A program made the translations under genes and the position numbers. Positions 24,331-33,137 of a stretch of 64,000 nucleotides of DNA are shown here, piece after piece. Every line of letters begins with the position of its first letter. The first letter of the stretch is position 1. The stretch comes from CAVUPF01 sp963743285 (GTDB lineage: Bacteria; Actinomycetota; Thermoleophilia; Solirubrobacterales; 70-9). Location: positions 434,001 to 498,000 of the forward strand of contig CAVUPF010000001.1 of NCBI GenBank assembly GCA_963743285.1. The letters run 5' to 3'. The notes beneath the pieces were generated by a model. That model ran no database searches. It had not been told where the DNA came from and saw only the letters and a list, made by a program, of their open reading frames with translations.

Positions 24331-27049
24331 TCAGTCCCGTAGGGCGTTTTGCAACTTGGCGAGCTTCTTGGTTGCAGATTTGGCGAGTTCAGCGGCATCG
24401 GCCAGCTTGGATAAGCGCTCCTGCGAGCTCGCCAGCTCGCCTTCCAGCTCGCGCCGGCGCTCTTGCAACTTGGCGAGCTTCTTGGTTGCAGATTTGGCGA
24501 GTTCAGCGGCATCGGCCAGCTTGGATAAGCGCTCCTGCGAGCTCGCCAGCTCACCTTCCAGCTCGCGCCGGCGATCGCCACCTCGCCGACGCTCCTGCTC
24601 AAGAGCGCCCGCAGCCTGCTCGGCGCGGGTCTCGGCGTCTTGTGACTCGACGCGCGCCGTCGCCAGCTCGCCTTCCAGCTCGCGCCGGCGATCGCCACCT
24701 CGCCGACGCTCCTGCTCTAGAGCGCCCGCAGCCTGCTCGGCGCGGGTCTCGGCGTCTTGTGACTCGGCGCGCGCCGTCGCCAGCTCGCCTTCCAGCTCGC
24801 GCCGGCGCTCTTGCAACTCGGCGAGCTCCTTGGTTGCAGATTTGGCGAGTTCAGCGGCATCGGCCAGCTTGGATAAGCGCTTCTCGAGCGAGGTCGTGCG
24901 CTCCATCGCGCTCGCCAGCTCGCCTTCCAGCTCGCGTTGGCGGTCGGCGCCATGCTGGCGCTTCCGCTCGAACTCCGCCCGCTCCTCGGCCAGAGCGCTC
25001 ACGGCGGCCTGCTCGGCGCGGCTCTCGGCATCTTGTGACTCGGCGCGCGCCGTCGCCAGCTCGCCCTCCAGCTCGCGTTGGCGGTCGGCGCCTTGCTGGC
25101 GCTCCCGCTCGAACTCCGCCCGCTCCTCGGCTAGAGCGCCGGCGGCGCCCTGCTCGGCGCGGGTCTCGGCGTCTTGTGACTCGGCGCGCGCCGTCGTCAG
25201 CTCGCCTTCCAGCTCGCGCTGGCGCTCTTGCAACTCGGAGAGCTTCTTGGTCGCCGACTTGGCGAGCTCAGCGGTATCGGTCAGCTCGGATACGCGCTCC
25301 TCGAGCGTGACGATGCTCTCCTGCGAGATGGCCAGCTCGCCTTCCAGCTCGCGTTGGCGGTCGGCGCCTTGCTGGCGCTCCCGCTCGAACTCCGCCCGCT
25401 CCTCGGCTAGAGCGCCGGCGGCGCCCTGCTCGGCGCGGGTCTCGGCATCTTGTGACTCGGCGCGCGCCGTCGCCAGCTCGCCTTCCAGCTCTCGTTGGCG
25501 GTCGGCGCCTTGCTGGCGCTCCCGCTCGAACTCCGCCCGCTCCTCGGCCAGAGCGCTCACGGCGCCCTGCTTGGCGCGGGTCTCGGCATCTTGTGACTCG
25601 GCGCGCGCCGTCGCCAGCTCGCCCTCCAGCTCGCGCTCGCGCTCTTGCAACTCGGCGAGCTTCTTGGTCGCCGACTCGGCGAGCTCAGCGGTATCGGTCA
25701 GCTCGGATACGCGCTCCTCGAGCGTGACGATGCTCTCCTGCGAGATGGCCAGCTCGCCCTCCAGCTCTCGCTGGCGGTCGGCGCCTTGCTGGCGCTCCCG
25801 CTCGAACTCCGCCCGCTCCTCGGCTAGAGCGCCGGCGGCGCCCTGCTCGGCGCGGGTCTCGGCATCGGCGCGCGCCGAGCCAGCTCGCCCTCCAGCTCGC
25901 GCTGGCGGTCGGCGCCTTGCTGGCGCTCCCGCTCGAACTCCGCCCGCTCCTCGGCCAGAGCGCCGCGGCGCCCTGCTCGGCGCGGGTCTCGGCATCTTGT
26001 GACTCGGCGCGCGCCGTCGCCAGCTCGCCCTCCAGCTCGCGCTCGCGCTCTTGCAACTCGGCGAGCTCAGCGGTATCGGTCAGCTCGGATACGCGCTCCT
26101 CGAGCGTGACGATGCTCTCCTGCGAGATGGCCAGCTCGCCCTCCAGCTCTCGCTGGCGGTCGGCGCCTTGCTGGCGCTCCCGCTCGAACTCCGCCCGCTC
26201 CTCGGCTAGAGCGCCGGCGGCGCCCTGCTCGGCGCGGGTCTCGGCATCTTGTGACTCGGCGCGCGCCGTCGCCAGCTCGCCTTCCAGCTCTCGTTGGCGG
26301 TCGGCGCCTTGCTGGCGCTCCCGCTCGAACTCCGCCCGCTCCTCGGCCAGAGCGCTCACGGCGTCCTGCTCGGCGGGTGCTGGCCCAGCGATTTGCCCCG
26401 GCATCGGCCCTGGGGTGAGCGCTTGCTCTGGCACTGGCTGTGACGCAGGCATCGATCCTGGAGCTGGATCGCCGCCCGGTCCGGGTGTCGGGGCGGGTGG
26501 CCCCGGCAGTTCGGTTACCACCGGGCGCACCTGCTCGGGGAGGCTCTCGATCAGGCTCTGAATCTGGGTCCCGGTGGCGATCAGGGGCCGGACCTCGTTC
26601 CTGGTGATCACCTCGATGTCGCTGATCCCCAGCATGTCGAATGGGTCCTCGATCGCGACAAGCAGCGCTCCGTCGGTGGCGAAGGCGATCGGCAGGGCGG
26701 CGTACCGTGCTGCGGTGGCCTTGTCGATCAGGCCAGCCACCTCCAGGTCGACCTCGAACTGGTCGAGGTCGACGTGGTCAAGGCAGTTTCGCTCGGCCAC
26801 GGCGAGCGAGAGCTGCCACTCGTCGATGACGCCGTTATCGAGCAGATAGCGCTCGGGGCTCTTCGCGGACTGGCGGGTTGCGTCAACGGCCGCCTGGACG
26901 GTGCCATGGTCTGCGAAGCCGAGCTCGGCGATCACATCGGTCAGGAAGGCGCCTTGGCGATCGGGGTTGGACGGGGGGGTGATCCCTGTCGCGCTCGGCG
27001 CGAGCCCCGAGAGGCCCATGGCATGATCGGTGGTGGCGGCCTCGCTCAT
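24331..27049 (-). CDS. MshEN-domain protein with long repetitive coiled coil (frameshifted)
   Basis: The N-terminus (residues 30-165) is a GspE/MshE N-terminal (MshEN) domain: FLTDVIAELGFADHGTVQAAVD, LLDNGVIDEWQLSLAVAERNCLDHVDLDQF, ALPIAFATDGALLVAIEDPFDML. A Pro-rich linker follows, then about 650 residues of highly regular coiled coil built from near-identical 45-47-residue units. There is no ATPase domain. The reading frame changes twice, by a missing G near 25965 and a second missing base near 25885; three frames must be joined to read the whole protein. ATG 27049 overlaps the stop of the upstream gene (TAATG) behind GGAGGTGA. A scaffold or polar-organiser role linked to the pilus is a guess. 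Confidence 0.75.
24346..26375. repeat. Tandem coding repeats of a coiled-coil gene
   Basis: About 2 kb of imperfect tandem repeats with a main period near 141 bp (47 codons; core reads AETRAEQGAAGALAEERAEF), interleaved with units carrying TLEERVSELTDTAEL or RLSKLADAAELAKSATKKL. The last two units (24346-24570) are almost identical to each other. Such a tract expands and contracts by recombination, and it is also prone to misassembly. Confidence 0.85.
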
Positions 27050-28047
27050 TAGCTCACCTCCTGGTGCGCCAGGTGCGTTCGGCGATTCCGATCTGAGGCC
27101 CGGGCGGCCCCTTCTGCACGCATGAATGCCTCCTCGGGAGACGGCGTTCCGGCCAGGGCCTGAACGCCGTCGCAGAGTTCGATCCGCGGGCCACGTCCCT
27201 CCGTCACCCGACTGAGGGCGGACTGGACGCGCTCGACGAAATCAGACGCATTCTCTACGCGACAGCCAACCAGGATCGCGGCAACGGTCGCCTCTCCGAT
27301 GCGTCCGAGGCGATCCGTCGTCCTGGCGTTTGCCTCTAGTACCTCCGCGACGATCTTTATCGCCAGCCTGCTCTGCGGATCGCGATTGGGGCCCCGATCG
27401 GGGTCTTCGCCGATTCGGAAGGCCACGAGTACCGACTCGACGGTTCCTCGGTTCGTCAGCGCCCACTCGTGGTCCAGCAGGCCGAGGAAGCTGTCGCGGC
27501 TGGGGAGGCCGGTGTCTGTATCGATCTTCGCGTCGGCGGAGGGGCTTCTGCGAAGCCGTCGGAGCTCGGCCCGCTGCTCGACGCTCTCCCATTCGTGACT
27601 CAGCAGCCGCGCCGCGATGCCGAGTAGCGCCACATGGGCGGAGTCGTGGACATCGGCGCCCGAGTCAAGGGCGGCGAGGATGCCGACAATCCTGCCGTCG
27701 CTCAGCTCGAGCGGCATTCCCAGGCACGCCAATGCGCCTATAGACTTGAGGTACTCGTAATCGAGCTCGGCGGTCGGCGCCCGATCCTGAGTCTCGCTCA
27801 ACGGGGGGGCGTCGCCGTTTGCAGCGGCCCGCAGCGGCAGGACGGTGCCTTTGCCGATCCCATCCAGGCCCGTGCCCCGGACCTCGATTATCCGGCAGCC
27901 CGGCTCGTAGGGCTCGAGCTGGCCCAGGGCGATGACGCCGGGGACGGCGTCGGCGATCGCGCTCAGGACCGGCTCGACGGCATCCGAAAAGCTGCGGAAA
28001 CGAGGTTGGCCTAGGCGGATCAGAGTCTGGGCTTCAATGCCGTCCAT
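27049..28047 (-). CDS. GAF domain plus degenerate GGDEF domain protein
   Basis: About 332 aa. Residues 1-150 look like a GAF sensor (FSDAVEPVLSAIADAVPGVIALGQLE, YLKSIGALACLGMPLELSDGRIVGILAALDS). From about residue 175 the fold is that of a diguanylate cyclase: DTDTGLPSRDSFLGLLDHEW, then LGRIGEATVAAILVG where GG[DE]EF should be. The motif reads GEAT, so cyclase activity is unlikely and a binding or regulatory role is more plausible. ATG 28047 follows AGGAAC; the frame is open upstream to 28128. It is translationally coupled to the MshEN coiled-coil gene, so the two probably work together. Confidence 0.75.
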   Translation of the reverse strand: MDGIEAQTLIRLGQPRFRSFSDAVEPVLSAIADAVPGVIALGQLEPYEPGCRIIEVRGTGLDGIGKGTVLPLRAAANGDAPPLSETQDRAPTAELDYEYLKSIGALACLGMPLELSDGRIVGILAALDSGADVHDSAHVALLGIAARLLSHEWESVEQRAELRRLRRSPSADAKIDTDTGLPSRDSFLGLLDHEWALTNRGTVESVLVAFRIGEDPDRGPNRDPQSRLAIKIVAEVLEANARTTDRLGRIGEATVAAILVGCRVENASDFVERVQSALSRVTEGRGPRIELCDGVQALAGTPSPEEAFMRAEGAARASDRNRRTHLAHQEVS

Positions 28048-28234
28048 GTAGTTCCTATCGGATCGCGAGCGAAATATTTGAGCCCGCGTTGAATGCAATC
28101 GAGCCGGAGGTCGAAGGGAAGACGCCAATCCGTGACCGCCGAGCAGCCGCCAGAGCTACCTGCGAGGCCTGTCGGTCGCGCTGCGGCGCCAGTGCTGATC
28201 GAAAGCGACAGCGCCAAGGCGTCGCGTCGCCGCC

Positions 28235-29137
28235 CTACCCGACGGCCTCCCCGCCGCAACCCGCACAGCCGCCCTGCTTCTTTGCCGCCCCGTAGGGCAT
28301 CTCGCCGGTGTCGTGGAGCTCAAAGCGCAGCGAGTTGATCACCGCGCCGAGCAGCAGCGCCAGGCTGAGCAGGTAGAACCAGAGCAGGGCGATGAGGGCA
28401 AAGCCGAGGGTGGAGCCGAGGTGGGAGAGGCTTGAGATGTTGTCCAGGTAGATCGGGAAGAGCCAGTTGGCGAGGCCCGTCGTCAAGGTGACGAAGAGCG
28501 CCCCCGGCCAGACCGCCCGCCACGGCATGTGGCCTTTCGGCACCGCCCAGAAGATCACGCTGCAGACCGCAAAGCTGATCAGCAGCGCCGCGCCGAGCAG
28601 CAGCGCCGTGTCGATCGCCCTGATATCGGAGAGCCCGAAGGGGAGCCGGTCGGTGCCGGTGGCGATCGCGCTATCCATTGCCGGCAAGAAGATGCTGGCG
28701 GCGATGAAGAGGATGACGACCGCGAGCATCAGGAAGGAGAAGCGCTTCTGCTCGACCCAGCCGCGGCACTCGACGTGGTAGATGTGGCAAAAGGCGGTGT
28801 CCATCGCCCCCCAGAAGGAGGCGCCGATCCAAAGCGAGCCGAAGAAGGCGGCGATCCCGATCGTGGTCGAGTTGTCGACGATCCGGTCGAGCACGTCGGT
28901 CAGGGTTCCCTGGTCGACGTTGGGGAAGAGACGCTTGAGGTCGCGCAGGACGCTGCTCTCGACGCCACCGATCTTCAGCACCTGGCCGAAGACGAAGAGG
29001 ATCAACAGGGCGAAGGGGAAGACCGCCAGCATCAGGTTGTAGGCGACCATCGCCGAGAGCCCGGTGACGTTCTCGCGGTAGGCGCGCTGCCAGAAGGCGC
29101 TGAGCCAGGGGCGGGGCTGGTGCGTCGAATTTGGCAT
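28235..29137 (-). CDS. YihY/BrkB-family membrane protein
   Basis: About 300 aa with six membrane helices: MVAYNLMLAVFPFALLILFVFG, TTIGIAAFFGSLWIGASFWGAMDTAFCHIY, FSFLMLAVVILFIAASIF and three more, ending with LGFALIALLWFYLLSLALLLGAVIN. These segments define the YihY/BrkB (formerly RNase BN) family; transport function is unproven. The C-terminal tail is Cys/Gly-rich (QGGCAGCGGEAVG). ATG 29137 is preferred; a start at 29170 would overlap the divergent promoter of the sigma-factor gene. Confidence 0.88.
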   Translation of the reverse strand: MPNSTHQPRPWLSAFWQRAYRENVTGLSAMVAYNLMLAVFPFALLILFVFGQVLKIGGVESSVLRDLKRLFPNVDQGTLTDVLDRIVDNSTTIGIAAFFGSLWIGASFWGAMDTAFCHIYHVECRGWVEQKRFSFLMLAVVILFIAASIFLPAMDSAIATGTDRLPFGLSDIRAIDTALLLGAALLISFAVCSVIFWAVPKGHMPWRAVWPGALFVTLTTGLANWLFPIYLDNISSLSHLGSTLGFALIALLWFYLLSLALLLGAVINSLRFELHDTGEMPYGAAKKQGGCAGCGGEAVG

Positions 29138-29141
29138 CGGG

Positions 29142-29170
29142 TTGACTTCACAAACTGAAGCAACTACCAT
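29142..29170 (+). promoter_or_regulatory. Sigma-70-type promoter for the sigA leader
   Basis: TTGACT (29142-29147), 17-bp spacer, TACCAT (29165-29170). Transcription would begin near 29177 and leave a leader of about 157 nt before the sigma-factor start. It overlaps the 5' end of the divergent YihY gene. Confidence 0.55.
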
Positions 29171-29223
29171 ACGAACAGACGTTTGAGCGCCCGGATAAGG
29201 GCGATCAGCGCAGACTTACCTTC

Positions 29224-29250
29224 GCGGACTAGCTCTCCGGTCCGCTTTTT
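29224..29250 (+). terminator. Leader terminator 1 upstream of sigA
   Basis: GCGGAC (29224-29229) pairs with GTCCGC (29240-29245), followed directly by five T residues. It has the form of an intrinsic terminator on the plus strand. No plus-strand gene lies upstream, so it would act on the sigA leader transcript itself. Confidence 0.6.
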
Positions 29251-29268
29251 GTCGCGTTCCGCGACTTT
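29251..29268 (+). terminator. Leader terminator 2 upstream of sigA
   Basis: GTCGCG (29251-29256), loop TTC, CGCGAC (29260-29265), then TTTT. It follows the first hairpin without a gap. Two tandem terminators in one leader suggest regulated readthrough (attenuation). Confidence 0.55.
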
Positions 29269-29333
29269 TGGTGCGCGGGCGCATTTCAGTAGCAGGACTA
29301 AACCATCTAGCGCAAGGGAATGAGTAGACACGG

Positions 29334-30440
29334 ATGCTGGTAGCAGAGCTTCAAGAGATGGAGGAGGTCAAAGGCCTCATCACACGCGGGCAGCAGCTCG
29401 GCGTGCTCACCTTCGGTGATGTCGCCTCGGCGGTCTCCGAGGTCGACCTGGACGAGTCCGACGTCGAGGACCTCTACGGGCACCTCGAGAAGTCGGGGAT
29501 CGAGCTCGTCGAGGACATGGACCCGGCCCAGAAAGCCGCCGCCGACGCGATGCCCGTAGACACCGGCAAAAAAGGCCGGCGCCGCCCCAAACAGGCGCTC
29601 GACCTGAAACCGGACATGACCACCGATTCCCTGCAGCTGTTCCTCAAGGACATCGGCAAGGTGCGGCTCCTCACCGCCCAGGAGGAGGTCGAACTGGCGA
29701 AGCGGATCGAGCGCGGCGACCTCGACGCGAAGCAGAAAATGGTCGAGTCCAACCTGCGCCTGGTTGTCTCGATCGCCAAGAATTACCGCAACCAGGGCCT
29801 TCCCTTCCTCGACCTGATCCAGGAGGGGACGCTGGGGCTGGTCCGAGCGGCGGAGAAGTTCGACTACCGCAAGGGGTTCAAGTTCTCCACCTATGCGACC
29901 TGGTGGATCCGCCAGGCGATCGCCCGCGCCCTCGCCGACAAGGCGCGGACGATCCGCATCCCGGTCCACGTGGTCGAGAAGCTGAACAAGATCGGCCGAG
30001 CCGAGCGCAAGCTGGTCACCGAGCTGGGCCGCGAGCCGACCCCCGAGGAGATCGCCGAGGTGACCGGGATCGACCCCGAGGAGGTCGACTCGATCAAGCG
30101 CTCCGCGCAGGCCCCGGTCTCCCTCGAGAAGCCGGTCGGCGATGAGGAGGAGTCCGAGTTCGGCCAGTTCATCGCCGATGAGAAGGCCGAGTCCCCGTTT
30201 GATCGGGCGGCCGACCTGCTCACCAAAGAGGCGCTCAAGGAAGCGTTGGAGAACCTCTCCTATCGCGAGCGCCGTGTGCTGGAGCTGCGCTACGGCCTCG
30301 GCGGCGAGCACCCGCGCACCCTGGACGAGGTCGGGCGGACCTTCAACGTGACCCGCGAGCGGATTCGCCAGATCGAGAACCAGAGCCTCAAGAAGCTGCA
30401 GAGCCTGGGCGAGGCCCAGAAGCTGCGCGAGATCGCCTAG
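29334..30440 (+). CDS. sigA: RNA polymerase primary sigma factor (SigA/RpoD)
   Basis: 368 aa. Region 1.1 at about residues 1-60 (LQEMEEVKGLITRGQQLGVLTFGDVASAV), region 1.2 from LQLFLKDIGKVRLLTAQEEVELAKRIERGD, region 2 with NLRLVVSIAKNYRNQGLPFLDLIQEGTLGLVRAAEKFDYRKGFKFSTYATWWIRQAI, region 3 and region 4 ending RTLDEVGRTFNVTRERIRQIENQSLKKLQ. Full set of regions means the housekeeping factor. The spacer between 1.2 and 2 is short, as in Actinobacteria. The leader holds two terminator hairpins. pilT follows after 45 bp on the same strand. Confidence 0.95.
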   Translation: MLVAELQEMEEVKGLITRGQQLGVLTFGDVASAVSEVDLDESDVEDLYGHLEKSGIELVEDMDPAQKAAADAMPVDTGKKGRRRPKQALDLKPDMTTDSLQLFLKDIGKVRLLTAQEEVELAKRIERGDLDAKQKMVESNLRLVVSIAKNYRNQGLPFLDLIQEGTLGLVRAAEKFDYRKGFKFSTYATWWIRQAIARALADKARTIRIPVHVVEKLNKIGRAERKLVTELGREPTPEEIAEVTGIDPEEVDSIKRSAQAPVSLEKPVGDEEESEFGQFIADEKAESPFDRAADLLTKEALKEALENLSYRERRVLELRYGLGGEHPRTLDEVGRTFNVTRERIRQIENQSLKKLQSLGEAQKLREIA

Positions 30441-30485
30441 GAACGGCTATCAAGGCGTCGAGCATCCCGGCCGATAGAGGTCGGG

Positions 30486-31598
30486 ATGTTCGACATTGAC
30501 TCAGCGCTGCGCACCCTGGTCGAGCGTGAGGGATCGGACCTTCACGTCAAGGTCGCCTCGCCGCCGGTCCTTCGTATCCATGGCGAGCTCGCTCCTTTGG
30601 AGGGGCATGAACCGCTCACCGCCGAGGACACCGAGAAAGCGTTCCACGACATCGCCGAGGCGCGCTCGCTGACCGAATTCGAGGAGGAAGGCGAGGCCGA
30701 TTACTCTTACGCGATCCCCGGCGTCGCCCGCTTCCGAATCAACACCTTCAAACAGCGCGGCTCGATCTCGATCGTCTGCCGGGCGATCCCCCTGGACGTT
30801 CGCTCGATCGAGGAGCTCGGCCTGCCCGAGGTGGTCCGCACGCTGGCCGAGGAACCGCGCGGGATCATCCTCGTCACCGGCACCACCGGCTCGGGCAAGT
30901 CGACGACGCTGGCGGCGATGATCGATCACATAAACCAGACCCGGGCGCGCCACATCGTCACCCTCGAGGACCCGATCGAGTACCTGCACGCCGATAAACG
31001 CTCGATCGTCAACCAGCGCGAGGTCGGCGCCGACACCAAGGGCTTCGGCCGGGCGATGCGACGCGTCCTGCGCCAGGACCCCGACGTGATCCTGATCGGC
31101 GAGATGCGCGACGAGGAGACGGTGCGCACAGCCCTCTCCGCCGCTGAGACCGGCCACCTGGTCCTCTCGACCGTCCACACCCTGGACGCGACCGAGACGA
31201 TCAACCGAATCATCGACTTCTTCCCAACCCACCTCCAGCACCAGGCGCGGGTGATGCTTTCCTCGACCCTGAAGGGGGCGATCGCCCAGCGGTTGGTGCC
31301 TGACGTGACAGGCGAAGGACGGGTCGCCGCCTCGGAGGTGATGGTTGTCACCGGACGCATCCAGGACCTGATCCTCAATCCGGAGGAAACCGGCAAGATC
31401 ACCGAGGTGATCGCCGAGGGAGAGTTCTACGGGATGCGCACCTTCGATCAGGCGCTGCTTACATACGTGATGGAGGGCCGCATCTCCGAGCAGGTCGCGC
31501 TGAACGCCGCCTCCAGCCCGCACGACTTCAAGCTGATGATGGCGGCAGGTGGGCAGCGGGCCAGCGGTATCGAGCAGCTCGCTAGTCCGGCGCAATAG
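30486..31598 (+). CDS. pilT: Type IV pilus retraction ATPase PilT (copy 1)
   Basis: 370 aa hexameric ATPase that depolymerises the pilus. N-terminal FDIDSALRTLVEREGSDLHVKVASPPVLRIHGEL; Walker A GTTGSGKST at 132-140; Asp box IEDP-like TLEDPIEYLH; Walker B DVILIGEMRDEET with Glu206; His box STVHTLDATETINRIIDFFP. The C-terminus lacks a clear AIRNLIRE motif, unlike the second copy. It lies close behind the sigma factor and leads the pilus locus. Two PilT paralogues usually differ in strength or regulation. Confidence 0.93.
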   Translation: MFDIDSALRTLVEREGSDLHVKVASPPVLRIHGELAPLEGHEPLTAEDTEKAFHDIAEARSLTEFEEEGEADYSYAIPGVARFRINTFKQRGSISIVCRAIPLDVRSIEELGLPEVVRTLAEEPRGIILVTGTTGSGKSTTLAAMIDHINQTRARHIVTLEDPIEYLHADKRSIVNQREVGADTKGFGRAMRRVLRQDPDVILIGEMRDEETVRTALSAAETGHLVLSTVHTLDATETINRIIDFFPTHLQHQARVMLSSTLKGAIAQRLVPDVTGEGRVAASEVMVVTGRIQDLILNPEETGKITEVIAEGEFYGMRTFDQALLTYVMEGRISEQVALNAASSPHDFKLMMAAGGQRASGIEQLASPAQ

Positions 31599-31664
31599 CG
31601 ACCAGCACGAGGGGGTCGCTCCGGGGCTCAAGGTGGGCAGCCGAAACGCCGATCAATCCTCTAA

Positions 31665-33050
31665 ATGACGCCGATGCGCTACCTCCACGTCCGCCTGCTT
31701 GAACTTCGCCACGCCGAGCAGGGAATCGCGCTGCCCGCTGCACTCCTGGTCACGGTGATCAGCTTCGCCTTGGCCACCGCGGCGGTGTTCGCCTCAGTCG
31801 AGAGCCAACGGGGGACGGAGCGGGACTCGGGCTCCAAGGACGCGATCGCCGCCGCCGATGCCGGAGCAAACGTCGCGATGCTGCGGCTGAATGAGTTCGC
31901 GAACGATCTAAACAGCTCGACCCCCTGCCTCGGCCTGAGCGCTGGCACGCTGGTAACGACGACGGCCACCGAAGGCTGGTGTCCGGAAATCACCGGAACG
32001 GTGGGCGGCGCAACCTACTCCTACCGGATGTCATCGGCGAGCGGCACCACGACGAACATCGTCGCGAGCGGCACGGCCGACGGCGTCAGCCGCCGCGTCG
32101 ACATCACGCTCAAACACGACACGGTTGGCAGCATCTTCGGCGAAGCCGGCATGATCGGCCAGGAAAAAATCACCCTGGAAGGTAACTCAGACATCCGGGT
32201 GGGTCTCGGTACGAACGGCAACCTGGAAACATCCGGCAACACCGAAATCTGCAACAACATCCGTCACGGGGTTGGCAAGGAATGGAAGCACTCCGGCAAC
32301 GTGACCCAGTGCAGCGGTTACAAGGTCACCGAAGGCAATACCTCGCTGCCGGCGGTGAGCAGCTTCATGCCGGCCAACATCGAAACCGAAAACTCCGACT
32401 CTCGGCTGGTGTATTGCACGAAGACGTCGCCGGTGAAGGAACCGACCGGCTGTGAGTCAGATTCCTATAGCGGAGGCACTTGGTCGTCCACGAGCCCCTG
32501 GAACCCAACGACGCGCAGCCTCTCGGCCTCTGGCAACACGGTCATAACCCTGGGTGGCGGCAACTACTGGCTTTGCAGCCTCAAGCTGGAAGGCAACTCC
32601 GAATTCATCATGGCACAGGGCGCGAAGGTGAGGCTCTTCTTCGATACCCCCGAACACTGTGGCCTCTCGTCGGGGAGCGCCCAGATCAGCATCGGCGGGA
32701 ATGACAGAATCTCGGCGACCGGCTACCAGCCCTCCCTGGGCGAGTACGAAACTCCCGGCTTTTACCTGATGGGCTCCGCAACGATCCCGACCACCGTCGA
32801 TATCGCAGGCAACAGCTCCACCGATGAGTTCGTCATCTATGGCCCCAACACCAACATCGAAATTACCGGTAACGCAACCTACAAAGGGGTGGTGGCGGGC
32901 AAGACGGTGAAGGACACCGGCAACGGCGCCTTCGAGGATGACTCTGGTTTCGAGCCGCCTGAAATCGGCGGCTCGACGTTGTACGCGCGCCAGGCCTACG
33001 TCGAGTGTGAGGGAGGGGCCCCCACCTCCCCGGCAAATAAGAGCTGCTGA
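31665..33050 (+). CDS. PilX-like pilus assembly protein with glycine/asparagine-rich repeats
   Basis: 461 aa. The N-terminus EQGIALPAALLVTVISFALATAAVF is a prepilin-like hydrophobic segment preceded by a charged leader, but it lacks the Glu5 of true pilins, as in PilX-type proteins. Residues 45-150 are polar and the rest contains repeated GNS/GNT motifs (EGNSDIRVG, ETSGNTEI, EGNTSLP, AGNSSTDEF, TGNATYKG), which suggests a beta-helix surface domain. Cys pairs are scattered through the exposed part. It could cap the pilus or act as an adhesin. Spacing to pilT is 66 bp. Confidence 0.72.
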   Translation: MTPMRYLHVRLLELRHAEQGIALPAALLVTVISFALATAAVFASVESQRGTERDSGSKDAIAAADAGANVAMLRLNEFANDLNSSTPCLGLSAGTLVTTTATEGWCPEITGTVGGATYSYRMSSASGTTTNIVASGTADGVSRRVDITLKHDTVGSIFGEAGMIGQEKITLEGNSDIRVGLGTNGNLETSGNTEICNNIRHGVGKEWKHSGNVTQCSGYKVTEGNTSLPAVSSFMPANIETENSDSRLVYCTKTSPVKEPTGCESDSYSGGTWSSTSPWNPTTRSLSASGNTVITLGGGNYWLCSLKLEGNSEFIMAQGAKVRLFFDTPEHCGLSSGSAQISIGGNDRISATGYQPSLGEYETPGFYLMGSATIPTTVDIAGNSSTDEFVIYGPNTNIEITGNATYKGVVAGKTVKDTGNGAFEDDSGFEPPEIGGSTLYARQAYVECEGGAPTSPANKSC

Positions 33051-33137
33051 GCGCCTTGGGGCAACCGCTCGATAGGCCGCCAGCGGCCGCCCAGCTACTC
33101 AAGATTTAGGGGCTATTTGACGAGGATAGATAGGACC

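Noticed and set aside
24200..26002. 600-codon plus-strand frame rich in Ser, Arg and Ala over the repeat region
   Set aside because: It is the reverse frame of the coiled-coil repeats. The minus strand gives a proper heptad pattern and a ribosome binding site; the plus strand gives only repeated SSPSSSR-like text.
24346..26375. Possible CRISPR array or satellite
   Set aside because: The repeats are contiguous, about 141 bp long, lack unique spacers and encode a coiled coil.
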